A stretch of 64,000 bases of DNA. Origin: Phymatolithon calcareum (taxonomy: Eukaryota; Rhodophyta; Florideophyceae; Hapalidiales). The stretch is from NCBI GenBank assembly GCA_977006965.1, contig OZ345385.1:434001-498000 (forward strand), in the 5' to 3' direction. The notes under the pieces were generated by a model, which was given only the letters and a program-made list of their open reading frames with translations, was not told the origin of the DNA and did no database searches. Both the position numbers and the translations under genes were made by a program. This document shows, in pieces, positions 28,518 to 39,685 of the stretch. How positions within the stretch are numbered: the stretch's first letter is position 1; each line of letters begins with the position of its first letter.

Positions 28518-28549
28518 ACTTTGGACCTTTGGGCCTAAAGGTCCAAAGT
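28518..28549. repeat. Perfect hairpin, 13-bp stem
   Basis: ACTTTGGACCTTT, loop GGGCCT, AAAGGTCCAAAGT. It lies in the gene-free stretch 28316-29150, which otherwise shows only a short direct duplication (GTCGGTAAGTGTGCGTTGTG at 28974-28993 and 29004-29023). Role unknown. Confidence 0.6.
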
Positions 28550-29149
28550 CTGAGTCCCGGGTCCCGAAGGTCACGCCGATGGACTTTCCACCGTTGGTCT
28601 TCTTTGAAATTAGCGTCTGTGGTTACAACGAGCTGCGAGTGTAACGCGTGGTGAAAGAGTCTTTCGGAACTGATCGTATCCGGAATCTACGACGCGCACG
28701 ATGTGTGATGTGGAGACGAGAGGTTACGAGTCGAAGATATTCCGTGCCGAACCCAGAATAATCTCTGGGTTTTGAGCCCAGACGAAGGACCTCGATCGAT
28801 AGATCGTAAACTGTACTTTGCTAGGTAAACATGACTATGATAAACTATTCGGGAAGAAGTATCTCCGGTCGTAAGTACTATTCTAAGCCTATCGGACTTG
28901 TGTGCACGCTGAATGTCACCATCTGTCCGATACAAGCTCTGAGTATCGGAAAGTCCGTTGTGACTGCCAAATGTCGGTAAGTGTGCGTTGTGATAGTCTA
29001 GTGTCGGTAAGTGTGCGTTGTGCGACTAACCTGAGGTACAGTGTGTTAGCATGCGTCCACTGTCGAACTTCTTCCGTATTACATTCTGGCATTCTGTCTT
29101 CCGCCCAATATCGTCCACCGTAGACTTTGATTCACTGTTTGTAGGGTGC

Positions 29150-29490
29150 TGCTCTGGATGGGTCTGGAACAGTTAGTTGTATAGAGAGATGTAATGGAGC
29201 GATCAAGCTAAAAGAAGAAATCATAGGGACCTATGGGCGCAATTGTTCTTTGGAAGATTTCCACGGAACCGGGAGCTACTGGAAGAGGATTTAGGACGGC
29301 TGGGAAGTTGGTGCACGATCACTATGAAACAAGTAATGAGCAAACCAGAGTGGTCGAACGAGGAGGAAAGGAAAGAAGCTAGAGCTATCAACGTCATTCT
29401 GAATCATACAGATTAAGGTTAACCGGGCGCAGAATCAAGGTGTCATTTAACCTCCAGTTGGGTAGCTATCCACCTTGACAATAAAATATA
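29150..29490 (+). mobile_element. LINE group B 3' end, best-kept copy
   Basis: The continuous frame reads HRDLWAQLFFGRFPRNRELL, EEDLGRLGSWCTITMKQVMS, EERKEARAINVILNHTD, TAA (29414-29416). The tail AATCAAGGTGTCATTTAACC, then AGCTATCCACCTTGACAATA, follows. It defines the B form of the shared C-terminal domain. Confidence 0.82.
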
Positions 29491-29529
29491 ACAGTTCGGG
29501 AGAGATGTAATTTTTGTTATAGTGTTACC

Positions 29530-30100
29530 GAAGCTCCATGCATCTATGATGTTCTTGGTAGAGAGTAAGGGCTCATGTAGCGCTTTTTTAGCTTCCAGTC
29601 TGTCTTCTCCTTCGCGCGTTTACCCTGCCAGCGTACGCTCAAGGGTAACCATATTCTCTCTAGCTCTGGTACCGAATTTTTCTTTCATAGGTGTAGTAGA
29701 CACCTCGGAAACTGAACTTTTTTTCAAGTTTATTTAAAAGCCTCACAAACTTCCGAAGATTTGGGCAACGCTTCCTCTGATGCTACCTTCCTTTGTGCAG
29801 GTCACGAAATGCCCACTACAATGACGGACGGGAAACTCAGGATTCAAAGAAATCCTATCTCAGTGCTCTACAGGATTGTGGTGCTTGGACTCGACCGGTT
29901 TTTGCCTTGCCTTGTACGAATCAATGCAGGCCTTCTTCGTTCTCCATGCGTTCTATGAGTGTCTTGCTAAACAGCCAGAGCAAATCTAGCGCCTTTTCAC
30001 CTTCTAGTCGTTTTTCTTCTTCTTGCGACTGCTATTTCGCGTTCCGTGAGCCCTGCATTTCTGGAATTCACCACTCTTGGACAGGTAGTGTTTTCTGCTA
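29530..30100 (-). mobile_element. Two adjacent LINE group C 3' fragments
   Basis: 29722-30100 is the reverse complement of a C 3' end: its tail, spacer and the coding end (reverse of LLWLFSKTLIERMENEEGL) match 57110-57380. 29530-29655 is a second, shorter copy on the same strand that starts with the TGGTTACCCTTGAGC segment also seen at 37740. Both are non-functional. Confidence 0.65.
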
Positions 30101-31698
30101 GTCCGCCAATTTAGGGCTGGAAAGTGCTCAGCAAGTGTCTCTGCACTCAGTAAAGTGTCTTTTTCTGGAGCCTCGCAGTCCATGAAACCGTGCAGTATTG
30201 CAGATTATTCAGAATCACGGGAGTGACAGTGTTTCTCTCAAATCTAAACCCTAGCCAGTATGTCAGTAGAACAGTGGCATTCTAATGATGCCTTTAATTC
30301 TGTCTACAAGAAAATACTTAGAATGATGCTCTATCACACCCATCTTTGCAATGAGTGATATTAGCAGGTGGCCGTGCAATTCGGATTTCCATCGACCTGA
30401 CTCGCCATTAAAGCGAAAGATGCAAACGAAGAATGAATGCTTCCCGCCAACAATGAGGACTGCAATTGGCGCAGAAAATGAGGGAATCTGAAGCTCCCGC
30501 GTTCATCGCGTGTGATCCGGATTCAAAACTTCTTTTTCAAGCCGGATTGCAACCGGGTTAAAACAGGATGGAAATTCTAAACCATTCATAAAACCTGTCC
30601 TCAGAGTTCATTTCAGGTTGATTCATGACACAAAATACTATTTTAGAAAAATACTTTTTTCTTTTCTTTAATGGAGTAACGTTTACTTTTGGGAAAGCCC
30701 TCAGTATTGCTCTTTGAGCACATCGGAGCAGCTCGTCACTATCCTAGCGCCAATGTCTACCTAGTTACCATAAATCTCTAAGTTCATTTGGGTTAGAAAA
30801 ATACTGATGAAGCGCACATTTGGCACAACAACAAACTATCTTATGAGGAAAGAATTGCAAATCTCAAGAAATTAGATCTGGGTGCGGGTGTTGTAAATTT
30901 GAAAACACAATTTTGATCCAGATCACGGAGGAATTGCAGGAGCAGCAGGAGAACCAGCTGCGGAGCCGAAGTTCATCCAGAAAGAGATATGTTCCTCAAT
31001 GATTGGCTAATTAAAATTTTCTCCAAAACTTCAACCAACCAGTGGTCGCCGAGAGTTCAACTACTACTCTGCCCACGCCACCGGCCGAACGATAAGTGCC
31101 TTGCGTAGCCTGTGGCGATCGCATCTGCCGCCGTCCCGGCTGCCTGCGCCCGTGGCATACTGGTACGCAAGAGGTAATATAATATAATCGAAGGCGCCTT
31201 ACCGAGCGCCCCACTCGGCTGTTATTTTATTCCGTGCGGAGATCATCCCTAGTGGGCTGTGCACATTTGCATCACCCATTCGACATCTTTTGCGCTACAG
31301 CCCAAACGAAGAGTCGCGAGAGAAGCAACACCTGCATCTAGCTCGATGCTGTGAGTACGAAAAGCAGAGCGACAGCGAGAGTCCGTTCTTAACAAACGTG
31401 CCAGCAGATTTCGATGTTTTCCAATAGTCCATTCGAAATAAAAAAAATGACAACTTGGCGAAGTATGTGTCGCTTGTGAAGTTCTAGGTCCTTCGCTCTT
31501 ACACTTGATGGTCCTTTAGAAGAAATCCTTACGAGCGGAAGAACGGATGATATACCAAAATTTACTTGGGGTTCTTTATGAAGAAGGTACCCTTTGGAGT
31601 AAACTTGTGATCCTCAACTGGTCAAGGGCTCGAGACCATGGCCGTTGAAACGCTGTGAAGCAATAGCTTTCTTTGGTTTTTACTTGCTCAGAAAGAGA
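30101..31698. other. No supported gene, 1.6 kb
   Basis: Only short unconnected frames. No transposon tail, repeat or protein motif I can defend. Confidence 0.4.
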
Positions 31699-31910
31699 GC
31701 GCGCTCAGCGTTTTAGAATCCCGCCAAGGTCTACGTGCTGTTCTAGAATTCAGTCCCACACCAGTTAGTAGCCGTGATCCTTAATGACTGCTCGTTTCCC
31801 AAACCGGGGACTGGCCATGACTCGACATCTACACCAGCCACTTCCTTTCGCGTGCTCCCTTAAAAAGCACTGAGCTGACCAAGACTGGTTGATTCTCATT
31901 CCAACTACCT
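31699..31910 (-). repeat. Unnamed dispersed repeat, copy 2
   Basis: Partner of 1501-1711, same orientation. A minus-strand frame continues up to 32077 (QNAFPFYLTYCLQHGEEKLR), so the parent unit is longer than the shared part. Confidence 0.6.
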
Positions 31911-32095
31911 GGCGCTTCCTGCCACTGCGGCCATGTAATTGCTCGCAACTTTTCTTCTCCGTGTTGTAAGCAATACGTGAGGTAAAAGGGGAACGCGTTT
32001 TGTTTACCTTGGAAGCGGTTGGTGCTATGCCTCTCTTCTAGTACTGGGGGAAACTGCTTTCGACGACTTCCGGTCACCTTCCATTCATGAATTTT

Positions 32096-32282
32096 CTGGA
32101 AGCATATTTTTTTATTAATTGAAGTTTATTTAAAAGCCTCACAGTCTTACGAATATACGGGCAAGGCTTCCTCAGTTTCTACCTTCCAGTGTGTAGACCG
32201 TTGAAACCTACCGCCTACTATTGGCAGCGGGGAAAGCTTGGAACCTAGATCGTCCTACCCTCTATGTGACTGGAAGCATATT
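32096..32282 (-). repeat. 161-bp retroposed group C tail with 13-bp target-site duplication
   Basis: CTGGAAGCATATT occurs at 32096-32108 and 32270-32282. The insert 32109-32269 is the reverse complement of the last 160 bases of the C element at 13455-13617, with only a handful of differences. Confidence 0.9.
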
Positions 32283-33030
32283 GCATGCTTCTATCGCATT
32301 GAACCTATACAGGGATTTAGGTCTCCGATTCTTGCAAATTCTTATGCCACTGCATCATTGCGTGTCTACAGTGTCCACCTGGCACTGCAAACGCACGAGA
32401 GAGGCACTCAGTTTGGAGTCGCAAACTGTACGCCGCAAGAAAGTCCAGTAGCGGAGTGTGCTAAAATTGGCTTTGCAAATAGCCTCAAAACAGGAATTCA
32501 TACCGTTGAAACCGTCAGTATGGCATAGAATGACTTCGGAGATTTCACTAGTAGTGCACATCCACATAATCCTCTTCAACTTCTTCCATTCATATGGTCC
32601 ATCATAGCTCCTCTATCCTAAAGTGTTAGCTTTATTTTAACTTTGTCGCGGAATCATTTTGAAACCAGAACGACGGGTAAATCGATCGTCGGACTATTAG
32701 CGCTTTTCTTTTCCTTCATCTCAAGAAAAATCTTAACGCCGTATTACGTGGAGCCAGCTTATGATGACTCAAGAGTCCACGGTTCAGCAAAAGGGCTCGG
32801 ATTATTCTCGTCTGCCTGAAACATGGCAAGAACCTCATCGCGTGCTCGTCTTGTGAAGGCGCTTATCTTTAATGATAGCTTACCTTTCCACAAACCTACC
32901 TGGACCATTTGAATTGACTCACTGAGATAATGGGTAGAGACAAGACCTGATTACCACATGTCCAAACGGAATAGAAACCTTATAAGAGGATACACTGTAA
33001 GAGCCATGTGTCTGGATACACGCCATTGTC
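32283..33030. other. No supported gene
   Basis: Short frames only (for example 32221-32528). No motif recognised. Confidence 0.4.
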
Positions 33031-33034
33031 CCGT

Positions 33035-33100
33035 ACGTCCTCAAAATAATGTAATTTATTGTAAAGATAGCTGGCTATCCAACTGGAGGTTAAATGACAC
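33035..33100 (-). mobile_element. LINE group B tail, truncated by a group F insertion
   Basis: The reverse complement reads GTCATTTAACCTCCAGTTGG, then ATAGCCAGCTATCTTTACAA, the B tail. It ends where the AAAG tail of the group F element begins. Confidence 0.65.
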
Positions 33101-33101
33101 A

Positions 33102-33830
33102 TTTCTTTCTTTTAATGCGGGTTTCAGAAGTTTTCCTCGCACAATTCCACATCTTTACGGCTGCAGTAGACCTTCGTAGATACTAGTGGTACTTGATTTA
33201 ACAACAGCTATAAAAGCTGCACAGGGGGGGGGGGCAATTGTATGTTTTTATTTTAGAAGCCCTCAACGCCGGCGCACGCCGATACCAGAGCAGCTTCGTC
33301 TTTCTTCATCATCACACCATTATCTCCTCTTGCATCTATCTTTCTAGCCTCATTAATTTGTCCATAGCTTGTTTCACTTCCTCTTCTGCAATATCATTCA
33401 TGTTTGGTTTCGTTAGGTTGGCTTGAAGTGTCTCCAGCAGTAACGCTGCTATTTCGTCGTAGTTTTCGATATATGCCGAGGGATTTCGCGGCGGGAAGCG
33501 ACCGAAGAACCATGTTAAAGCTGCACAAAGTGCATACCTGGAGAGCCTAAGATTCATATCTCTACGTATCCAACCTTCAGTCGCCGTCCTTCAAAAGGGT
33601 TGCCCTGGGGTGGAAAAAATGACACCTTGTTATTCTTTTTTTCGTGAAGAGGCCTGTTATGTCCTCGGATCACTGCATTTAATCCTTTTTTCTTGGTATG
33701 TTCGTCGAAGCTCATCTTGCAAATTCGGACTGCGTTTCTATCCATGTTTCTGAAATATGGTCCTTCCCCTCCCCGTGCCCACTCGTGACCATCGTGGGTA
33801 TCATTTCCACTGGGATATAACGGCACCGTG
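33102..33830 (-). mobile_element. LINE group F 3' end, itself split by group A
   Basis: On the minus strand, 33826-33554 encodes GPYFRNMDRNAVRICKMSFD and ends PFEGRRLKVGYVEI. The following bases and, beyond the group A insert, the last 110 bases (AAATCAAGTACCACT... to TTAAAAGAAAGAAAT) match 4130-4273. The 5' border is unclear. Confidence 0.7.
33213..33527 (-). mobile_element. LINE group A insertion, 293 bp, oligo-C end, 11-bp target-site duplication
   Basis: AAAGCTGCACA is duplicated at 33213-33223 and 33517-33527. The insert 33224-33516, read on the minus strand, starts with TWFFGRFPPRNPSAYIENYD, ends coding near LMRLER, and has the A tail GGGCTTCTAAAATAAAAACA, then an 11-nt C run (33224-33234 on this strand as G). 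The C run lies inside the duplication, so it belongs to the element. Confidence 0.88.
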
Positions 33831-35364
33831 GAATATGCTCGTGTCTGTTACAATTTCTGGCATGCGCAAGGGAAATGGTATTCCACAGAGCAGATTTCCA
33901 AACCCTGCGGCGGCCAAGTTTATTTGCAGAAAGATGAAATTTCTAAACCGTGCATCACTCTAAGTGAAGCGGTCAAATTTCGTGGCACGCCCGTTGCGGT
34001 AGCAACTTGAGGCGCAATTTTCCAACGCAGGCCAAGTAGTGACAGTTTATTCGTAGACTTCACAGCTTTTCCGTGCGCTGGACCTTCCATAAAATATCTT
34101 TTGAGTCATGGCGTGTGCCGGGCCGTAGAAATTGGGAGATCATTCGTACTGGCTTCCCGAGGATTGCCGTTGATGCACGACGGAGGGTCAAGGGCGGTGC
34201 GAGCTCGTGGAATTGATATGCACTGACGGGCGCGCCATGGCAACGTTTGGCGGCTGACAGGTGCTTTGGATGGATGTTTGCGCTGCTCAGGCGATAGGGC
34301 CGTTGAAGGGCTCATGCTTTTATTTCCGCCGTTCGAAGCGCTGGAGGCGGCAGAGCTAAGCGCGACCTCTTCGCTGGTTGGATACAGTATGATACTGTGG
34401 CCAGCGCATGTGGCGATGAGAGAGCGTGGAAAAAGTGCAAACCTGGCAACTAGATATCTAGAAATTACATTCAAATTTTAATACGGCAACCGCTCTGAAA
34501 GTCTTTGCCATATCGAAGACTCGGGGTCCGATGACAGAGAGAAGCCGCTGTCCGAAAACCCTTGTCGCTTGTTCTCCGTGCTCTTCAGAAAACTCTTGTC
34601 ATGGCAGGAATCAGTCCTGGGGACACAGAACTGTCCTCCTATCCCGAAGACGGCGAAGCTCAGACGGGCTTTCCTTCAGGAAACGACGCCAACTCATGGT
34701 CCCCGAGGTCACAGCACGTTTTTTTTCCTCCATCCAGACGTGCGCGAAGGCGGTCCCCATCTCCAGCCTTGCACATTCGACAAGTAGCTGAGCATTTCCT
34801 CTGTCCACGGTAGATGCGATTTGAATAAACCCTGAATGGAGCTTGTTAAGCATGGCTAATTACAGATCATGACAGATACAGAAACTGATCCGCTTACGAA
34901 ATGCCCGGGAACGGGTGAAGAGCCTAAAATCACCGCTTATTCAGGGAATTGGATGGAGACTAAGACGCAGGCGTGGCACCAATTTCACTGCTACGGATTG
35001 GTCTTCGCTCGGCAATAGATCTGTTTTACTGGTCTACTTTCTTGTAACGAAATGTTTATTGCAATCGAGCTACGCCTTGCAATAACAAGAGCAATATGAC
35101 ATTGGACTACCAGGAGCATCTACTCATTCGTGAATGAGTTCATTGAAGCGGCATTAGGACAACTTTTCCTGTGCCGCGTACGCATGGCGCTGGACTGTGC
35201 ACTTCACCTACTCCAACTTCTCGTGTCAACAGAGATTATTAGAGGTAGTCATGCTGCCACTCGGCATTTTGCGGATGGAGCCGTTACAACGTTTTGGGCG
35301 ACGGAGAAATGATACCGAAGGCGATGTTTCTTTACTTCACTATACGGTGAACTTGGTGAGTTTC
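33831..35364. other. No secure gene
   Basis: A plus frame near 34250-34482 (FPPFEALEAAELSATSSLVG) and a minus ATG frame at 34853-34611 (IASTVDRGNAQLLVECARLE) look mildly protein-like but show no known domain. The remainder is short frames. Confidence 0.3.
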
Positions 35365-35659
35365 CTTATAATTAAGATCCATGTTTCAGGCTGTGGACAA
35401 GTAAGGGCTACCCGCAACTTGAAATTACAGCGTGTCACAGGACAGGGGAATAACTTTCCCCCTCGAGGTCCCGAAGGAGACCAGAGGTGGGTTTTTGTAG
35501 TCCACTGAGTCGTGTTACACCAACCAGAAAAGAAAACCCCTTCAAGACAGAATCTAGCCAAAACCCCTTGGCCTTAGGAAAGTTGCCCCGAGCGTCAGCA
35601 GATGCGTTGGTAACTTTTAATTAAAGATCTACCTTTCTTCTTCTTCTTATAATTAAGAT
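35365..35659 (+). mobile_element. LINE group E tail, 267 bp, with 14-bp target-site duplication
   Basis: CTTATAATTAAGAT occurs at 35365-35378 and 35646-35659. The insert 35379-35645 is nearly identical to 11848-12091 but extends about 23 bases further 5'. It ends in the same (CTT)n run and carries the same C-terminal peptide GDQRWVFVVH ending at 35508. Confidence 0.9.
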
Positions 35660-36490
35660 TCTTAACCCTCTCATACTGCATTTATTGAGGTTTATCGGGA
35701 CACAGTAAAAAAAATTATCGTGAGTCTCCCGCCCATCGCAATACTTTGGGGATTATTTCTCGTCCTTCTTCGCCGAGATCTGTCCGAGGCGAGAAGATTT
35801 GACGTGATTCAGTAGACCGCGTGCGAAGCTACAAGCAGAGTGGCGTTTTTTTGTCTATATATGCCTATTCGTTTAAATTGGTTTGTTTATTGCCGGTTTT
35901 TCGAGTTACACAAAGTGTAGATTATTCAACATCTAGGGTCCTCTAAATGCTCCTGATATGGATCCATTCTTGGTACTCGCGTATCTTCTTCGCGAGAGTA
36001 CTGCTGAATATCACTCAACGGAAACATCCGTGTGCCCTTTGTGGAAGGTTATTTACATAGGACTCGAACCGGCGACCTCAGCATTCTTGCCTGTATCATA
36101 CCGAAATATACGCACAGGTGCGCGAAGGCAGTTTTTCCACTATATCACACTTGGACTTCGTTTAGATGATGTAGAGGGCTCGCTTGCTCGGCTACGGATC
36201 TCATTTCATGCCGGAAGTATTCTTCACAGCAATACCCAGACAAGTTAATTTTCCTCTTCCCCAACACGCGAGAATCGAAAAAGGTTTCGGCAGTTGCTTC
36301 GTCGACTAATACCTTTGTTTCCTGTCCAAAACGCAACATTTCAGGCTGCAAGAGCTATACTATTGCTTTGCATTATTGCTCGGACGTTAACAATACTTGA
36401 GAAGTAAAGGAGAATACCTTCCTCATGAATGGCAGTCGGCCTCCAGTTCCGTGGATTCGATGGGCGACCTTTTCGAATTTCGGAGAAATC
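35660..36490. other. No supported gene
   Basis: A stretch near 36056-36150 (minus) contains GGTTCGAGTCC, like a tRNA B box, but no tRNA can be folded from it. Otherwise short frames. Confidence 0.35.
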
Positions 36491-36494
36491 CTTG

Positions 36495-36839
36495 TCATGG
36501 AATTTTCCAAATACAATTTGCTGCTCCGGGGTTTTTCACCCTGCATTTCGAAAAAAATTCCATGTCCCCCTGCATGTTTCCGAGCTCAACGGAGTTCTCT
36601 TCAAATCCTTTTTTCACAAAACTTGCAATATATGCTTCCTCGACTAGCTGTCCTTCCAAACTTTTAGTTCTCAGTCTCCTCGCCTTTGCTTTTCGAATTG
36701 CTTTTACCGGGCTGTATGTTGAAAGCACCTCAATGTAAAAGTCTCTGCCGAAGATACGCACATTTCTCTTCAAGTGTGAGCCGCAGTTAAAAAGAAAGCA
36801 AGTGCAATATTCTGATTTTACAGACATAAAACAATTCAT
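36495..36839 (-). CDS. Orphan 114-codon frame, possibly truncated
   Basis: The ATG at 36839 opens CTCFLFNCGSHLKRNVRIFG, then KARRLRTKSLEGQLVEEAYI and SFVKKGFEENSVELGNMQGD, to TGA at 36495-36497. The reading goes on in the same frame for a further 22 residues (QGFLRNSKRSPIESTELEAD) before the next stop, so the TGA may be a mutation. The family is not recognised. Confidence 0.35.
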   Translation of the reverse strand: MNCFMSVKSEYCTCFLFNCGSHLKRNVRIFGRDFYIEVLSTYSPVKAIRKAKARRLRTKSLEGQLVEEAYIASFVKKGFEENSVELGNMQGDMEFFSKCRVKNPGAANCIWKIP

Positions 36840-37249
36840 AAAGTTATCTCTACTTCGCTGTTATTACCTCCCTTCTGGCTATTTGCATCGTCGACAGCTG
36901 GTTACTGTACTTAGAAACTGATCTGGAGGAAACGCAGCACATGAGACACTGCACGTTTCGAGCAGTTGGCTATGCAACTAATCGAAAAACAAGTACGATG
37001 GATACATTGTACGCGACATCGTTCTTCCAGCTCGGAAAGGTCTTTCGCTTCCGCTAACGGTATAGACACTCATCTAACACTTACGAAGCGCAAACGGATG
37101 ACTTCTCATGGACTTCTTACCTCGTTTTCATTGCAACGTTAGTGCAAGGTATGCAAAGCGAAGAAGACCACTCTGGTTTGTTTCGCTTGTATTCGTCTTG
37201 ACGGGGCCAAATTCGTATCTGTAGCTCAAGAACCGACAGAGAATACTCC
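36840..37249. other. No supported gene
   Basis: Intergenic stretch before the group C LINE copies. The long minus frame here (37117-37602) is antisense to LINE sequence. Confidence 0.35.
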
Positions 37250-38055
37250 GCCAGGCATGTTGAGATTATCCATGAGCTCGACGCCTTCGAAGAGTCCGAA
37301 TAAGAATAATTTTTTAGAGAAATGTGTTGAGAGAAGTATTGCCTCAAGTGAGGCAAAATCCCAGTACAATAGACACAATAATCGATGTGAAAAAGACAGA
37401 TTTCATACGACAATATAAGGGAATTGCCTGCAATCTTTAAATTCCCCAATGTGAAGCACAGGCAGCTCGTGCTGCAGTACACCTGTGGTAAAGTCCCACA
37501 GGGGTCTACAAATTGGGAAACAGAGCCAGAGGGCATATGGTTATCCTTGAAGGCCAGTACTGAATGGCACAGGACAAGATACGAGGTCGAGCCACGTCTC
37601 AAGAATCACGTACAGGATTAAGGCTATACACGAAGACCAAACGTTAGATAGAGCTGTTTATGTAAGCAGCAACTGAGGAAGCCTTGCCCGTCTATTCGTA
37701 AGATTGTGGGGCTTTTAAAAAACATATTAAAAAATATGGTTACCCTTGAGTGCAGGGGTATGAGCTCGAAGGAGAAGTCAGACTGGAAGTAGAAAAAACG
37801 TTAGATGAGCTCTTACTCTTTAGCAAGACCCTCAAAGAATGCATGGAGAACGAAGAAGGCTTGTAATGAAAGGCATAGGACAAGCAAGGTACAGGGTTGA
37901 GCCCACGTGTCAATAATCCCGTGCAGGATTGAGGCTCAAAACGAAGACCAAACATAAGATAAATCCTTTTTAGGAAAGCAGCAACTGAAGAATCATTGCC
38001 CGTATATTCGTAAGACTGTGGGGCTTTTAAAAAGAAACACAAAAAACGAGTGGTT
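37250..38055 (+). mobile_element. Two head-to-tail LINE group C 3' ends
   Basis: The first copy (to about 37737) contains NIRELPAIFKFPNVKHRQLV and ends AGCCTTGCCCGTCTATTCGT, GGGGCTTTTAAAAAACATAT. The second starts TGGTTACCCTTGAGTG, encodes YELEGEVRLEVEKTLDELLL, then FSKTLKECMENEEGL and a stop, and ends with GTAAGACTGTGGGGCTTTTA near 38045. Both are 5'-truncated. Confidence 0.75.
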
Positions 38056-38252
38056 CACCGCGTGCGTGAAGACATAGCGCAGGAGGACCTGAATTAGACT
38101 ATGATATTGCAGTTCGTACTTGAAAGACTTGTCAGATATTGCAATTTATGTTGCCTTCATTTTTCATTAATTGGTATTGCAATTGCTATTGAATATTGGC
38201 CCCCTTCCTTGCTCGTGCACCTTCGCGGAAGTCTATCTAGAAGTATGCTACT

Positions 38253-38516
38253 ATGACTGCGGATTCTAGGGTATCTCGTGTTGTGGGGTACAGTGCTGTT
38301 CCGCGACATCAGAAAAGGGGATTAACTATAATTGAGACTAGGGCGGATAGTTCTGTAGGGCAGCATGCGCGTCGCAGGCTGAGTGAGACCAGTGCAAATA
38401 ATCGCCAATTGAGTCTACACAAGAAAGAGCACGAGAGTATTTTACGAGATCCAGTGCTGCTATTCGCTTCCCGGACAGAGTTTCGCTGTGTGGTCGAAGT
38501 TACGTTGGTTCGATAG
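38253..38516 (+). CDS. Orphan 87-codon frame, uncertain
   Basis: The ATG at 38253 opens MTADSRVSRVVGYSAVPRHQ, continuing to LLFASRTEFRCVVEVTLVR and TAG. Basic, no known domain. It lies at the left border of a GC-rich kilobase (38500-39540). Confidence 0.3.
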   Translation: MTADSRVSRVVGYSAVPRHQKRGLTIIETRADSSVGQHARRRLSETSANNRQLSLHKKEHESILRDPVLLFASRTEFRCVVEVTLVR

Positions 38517-39685
38517 CGACGACGACATGATTGGAAAACGTTCTCGAACGCGTTTCTCGTCGTCCAAAAGCACTGTACAGTACTGTCGCACGTACCACGT
38601 GCGAGCGCTTTCAGCAGATAGACAACAGGGGCAGCAACCCCACCGCGAACAGCAGCCGCGAGTTTACCTCAACCTACAGCCTAAGCAGACAGCTCAGACA
38701 ACAGACCGATCAGCTCCAGGTGCTGTGCAACGTCACAACCCCCTCCAGAAGCTCCACAGATCGATACCCTCTTTTCATTAGCTCGTCCATGGTCCGAGCA
38801 TAAATACTATCCACACCTACAAGACACGGGGAGCTGCCCCGGTGTCCCACAAGGACGCGGCAGCGGTCGCGCGAGAGCGCGTCGACCGCACCAGGGCGGC
38901 AAAACATCCGCCCGCAACATCTTGTGCGCCTTCAAACACGCACGCAGCTTATTAGAAATAACATTCAATTCCCAATTCCAAGGGACTGGCGAGCGCACAC
39001 GACGCGTGCGCCGCCCACACATAAACTTGCAACCGTACGCCACTTCGTCCTCGCGCCACCCCCGCGACCTTCGAATTCTCCTTGCACGCACTTGATCATG
39101 ACACGACATCAGTGAGCGCGTAAGCCGCCAGCGCTCCCTTGTGCAAGCCCCAGGAGCCCGCTCTAATGCTTTCGAGAGCACAGCGCCCTTTTCCTCGCGT
39201 CCGACTGCCTCGCGTAGCCAAACCCATTCGCAGTGCGACCACGCGGCCGTCCCGCGCACTCCTCGCAGGAGCCGCTCGCTATGGCGCCTCGAAGTCGTTC
39301 TTGGCTCATCGCGCGCAGGGCAATTCACGGGTGTGACCGCTTGTCCGGATACCCGTGTTTGGCAGCCAAAGCCTGCACGAGAGCAGTCCACGCTAACTTT
39401 ATTCCACAATTCGGTCGGCGTATCCGCCCAATATCCACGTATGACAGCAGTGCATAATCGGAACATCCCTGCTTACAGCTTCCGTGATTCTTGCTCCGCA
39501 ACAGTGCAGTACTTGTCCCCAGAAACGAGGGAGACATGAGAAGTCCTCCCTGTACGAATTGTAAGCTGGACCGGTGTTTTGTTACATATACGCTGCGGTT
39601 ATGCACACCAACGAAGGTATCGTAGCACCATCATTTTTCTGCTTTTCTATTAGTTTGTCAACGGCAAACTGACGCCCGAGCGGGG
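38517..39685. other. GC-rich stretch with competing frames on both strands
   Basis: Plus frames (38531-38803 with SLSRQLRQQTDQLQVL, 39141-39539) and a long minus frame (38807-39466) overlap. High GC favours chance open frames, so I do not assign any. The composition differs from the AT-rich element on the right and suggests a former gene. Confidence 0.3.

Noticed and set aside
36056-36150. tRNA-like sequence on the minus strand (GGTTCGAGTCC with an upstream TATAGTGG)
   Set aside because: Only the B box is good. The T stem has mismatches, the acceptor ends do not pair, and no anticodon arm folds at the right place. At most a tRNA-derived SINE remnant.
38807-39466. 219-codon minus-strand frame
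   Set aside because: GC-rich DNA with comparably long plus-strand frames; Arg-rich composition typical of chance frames; no domain.
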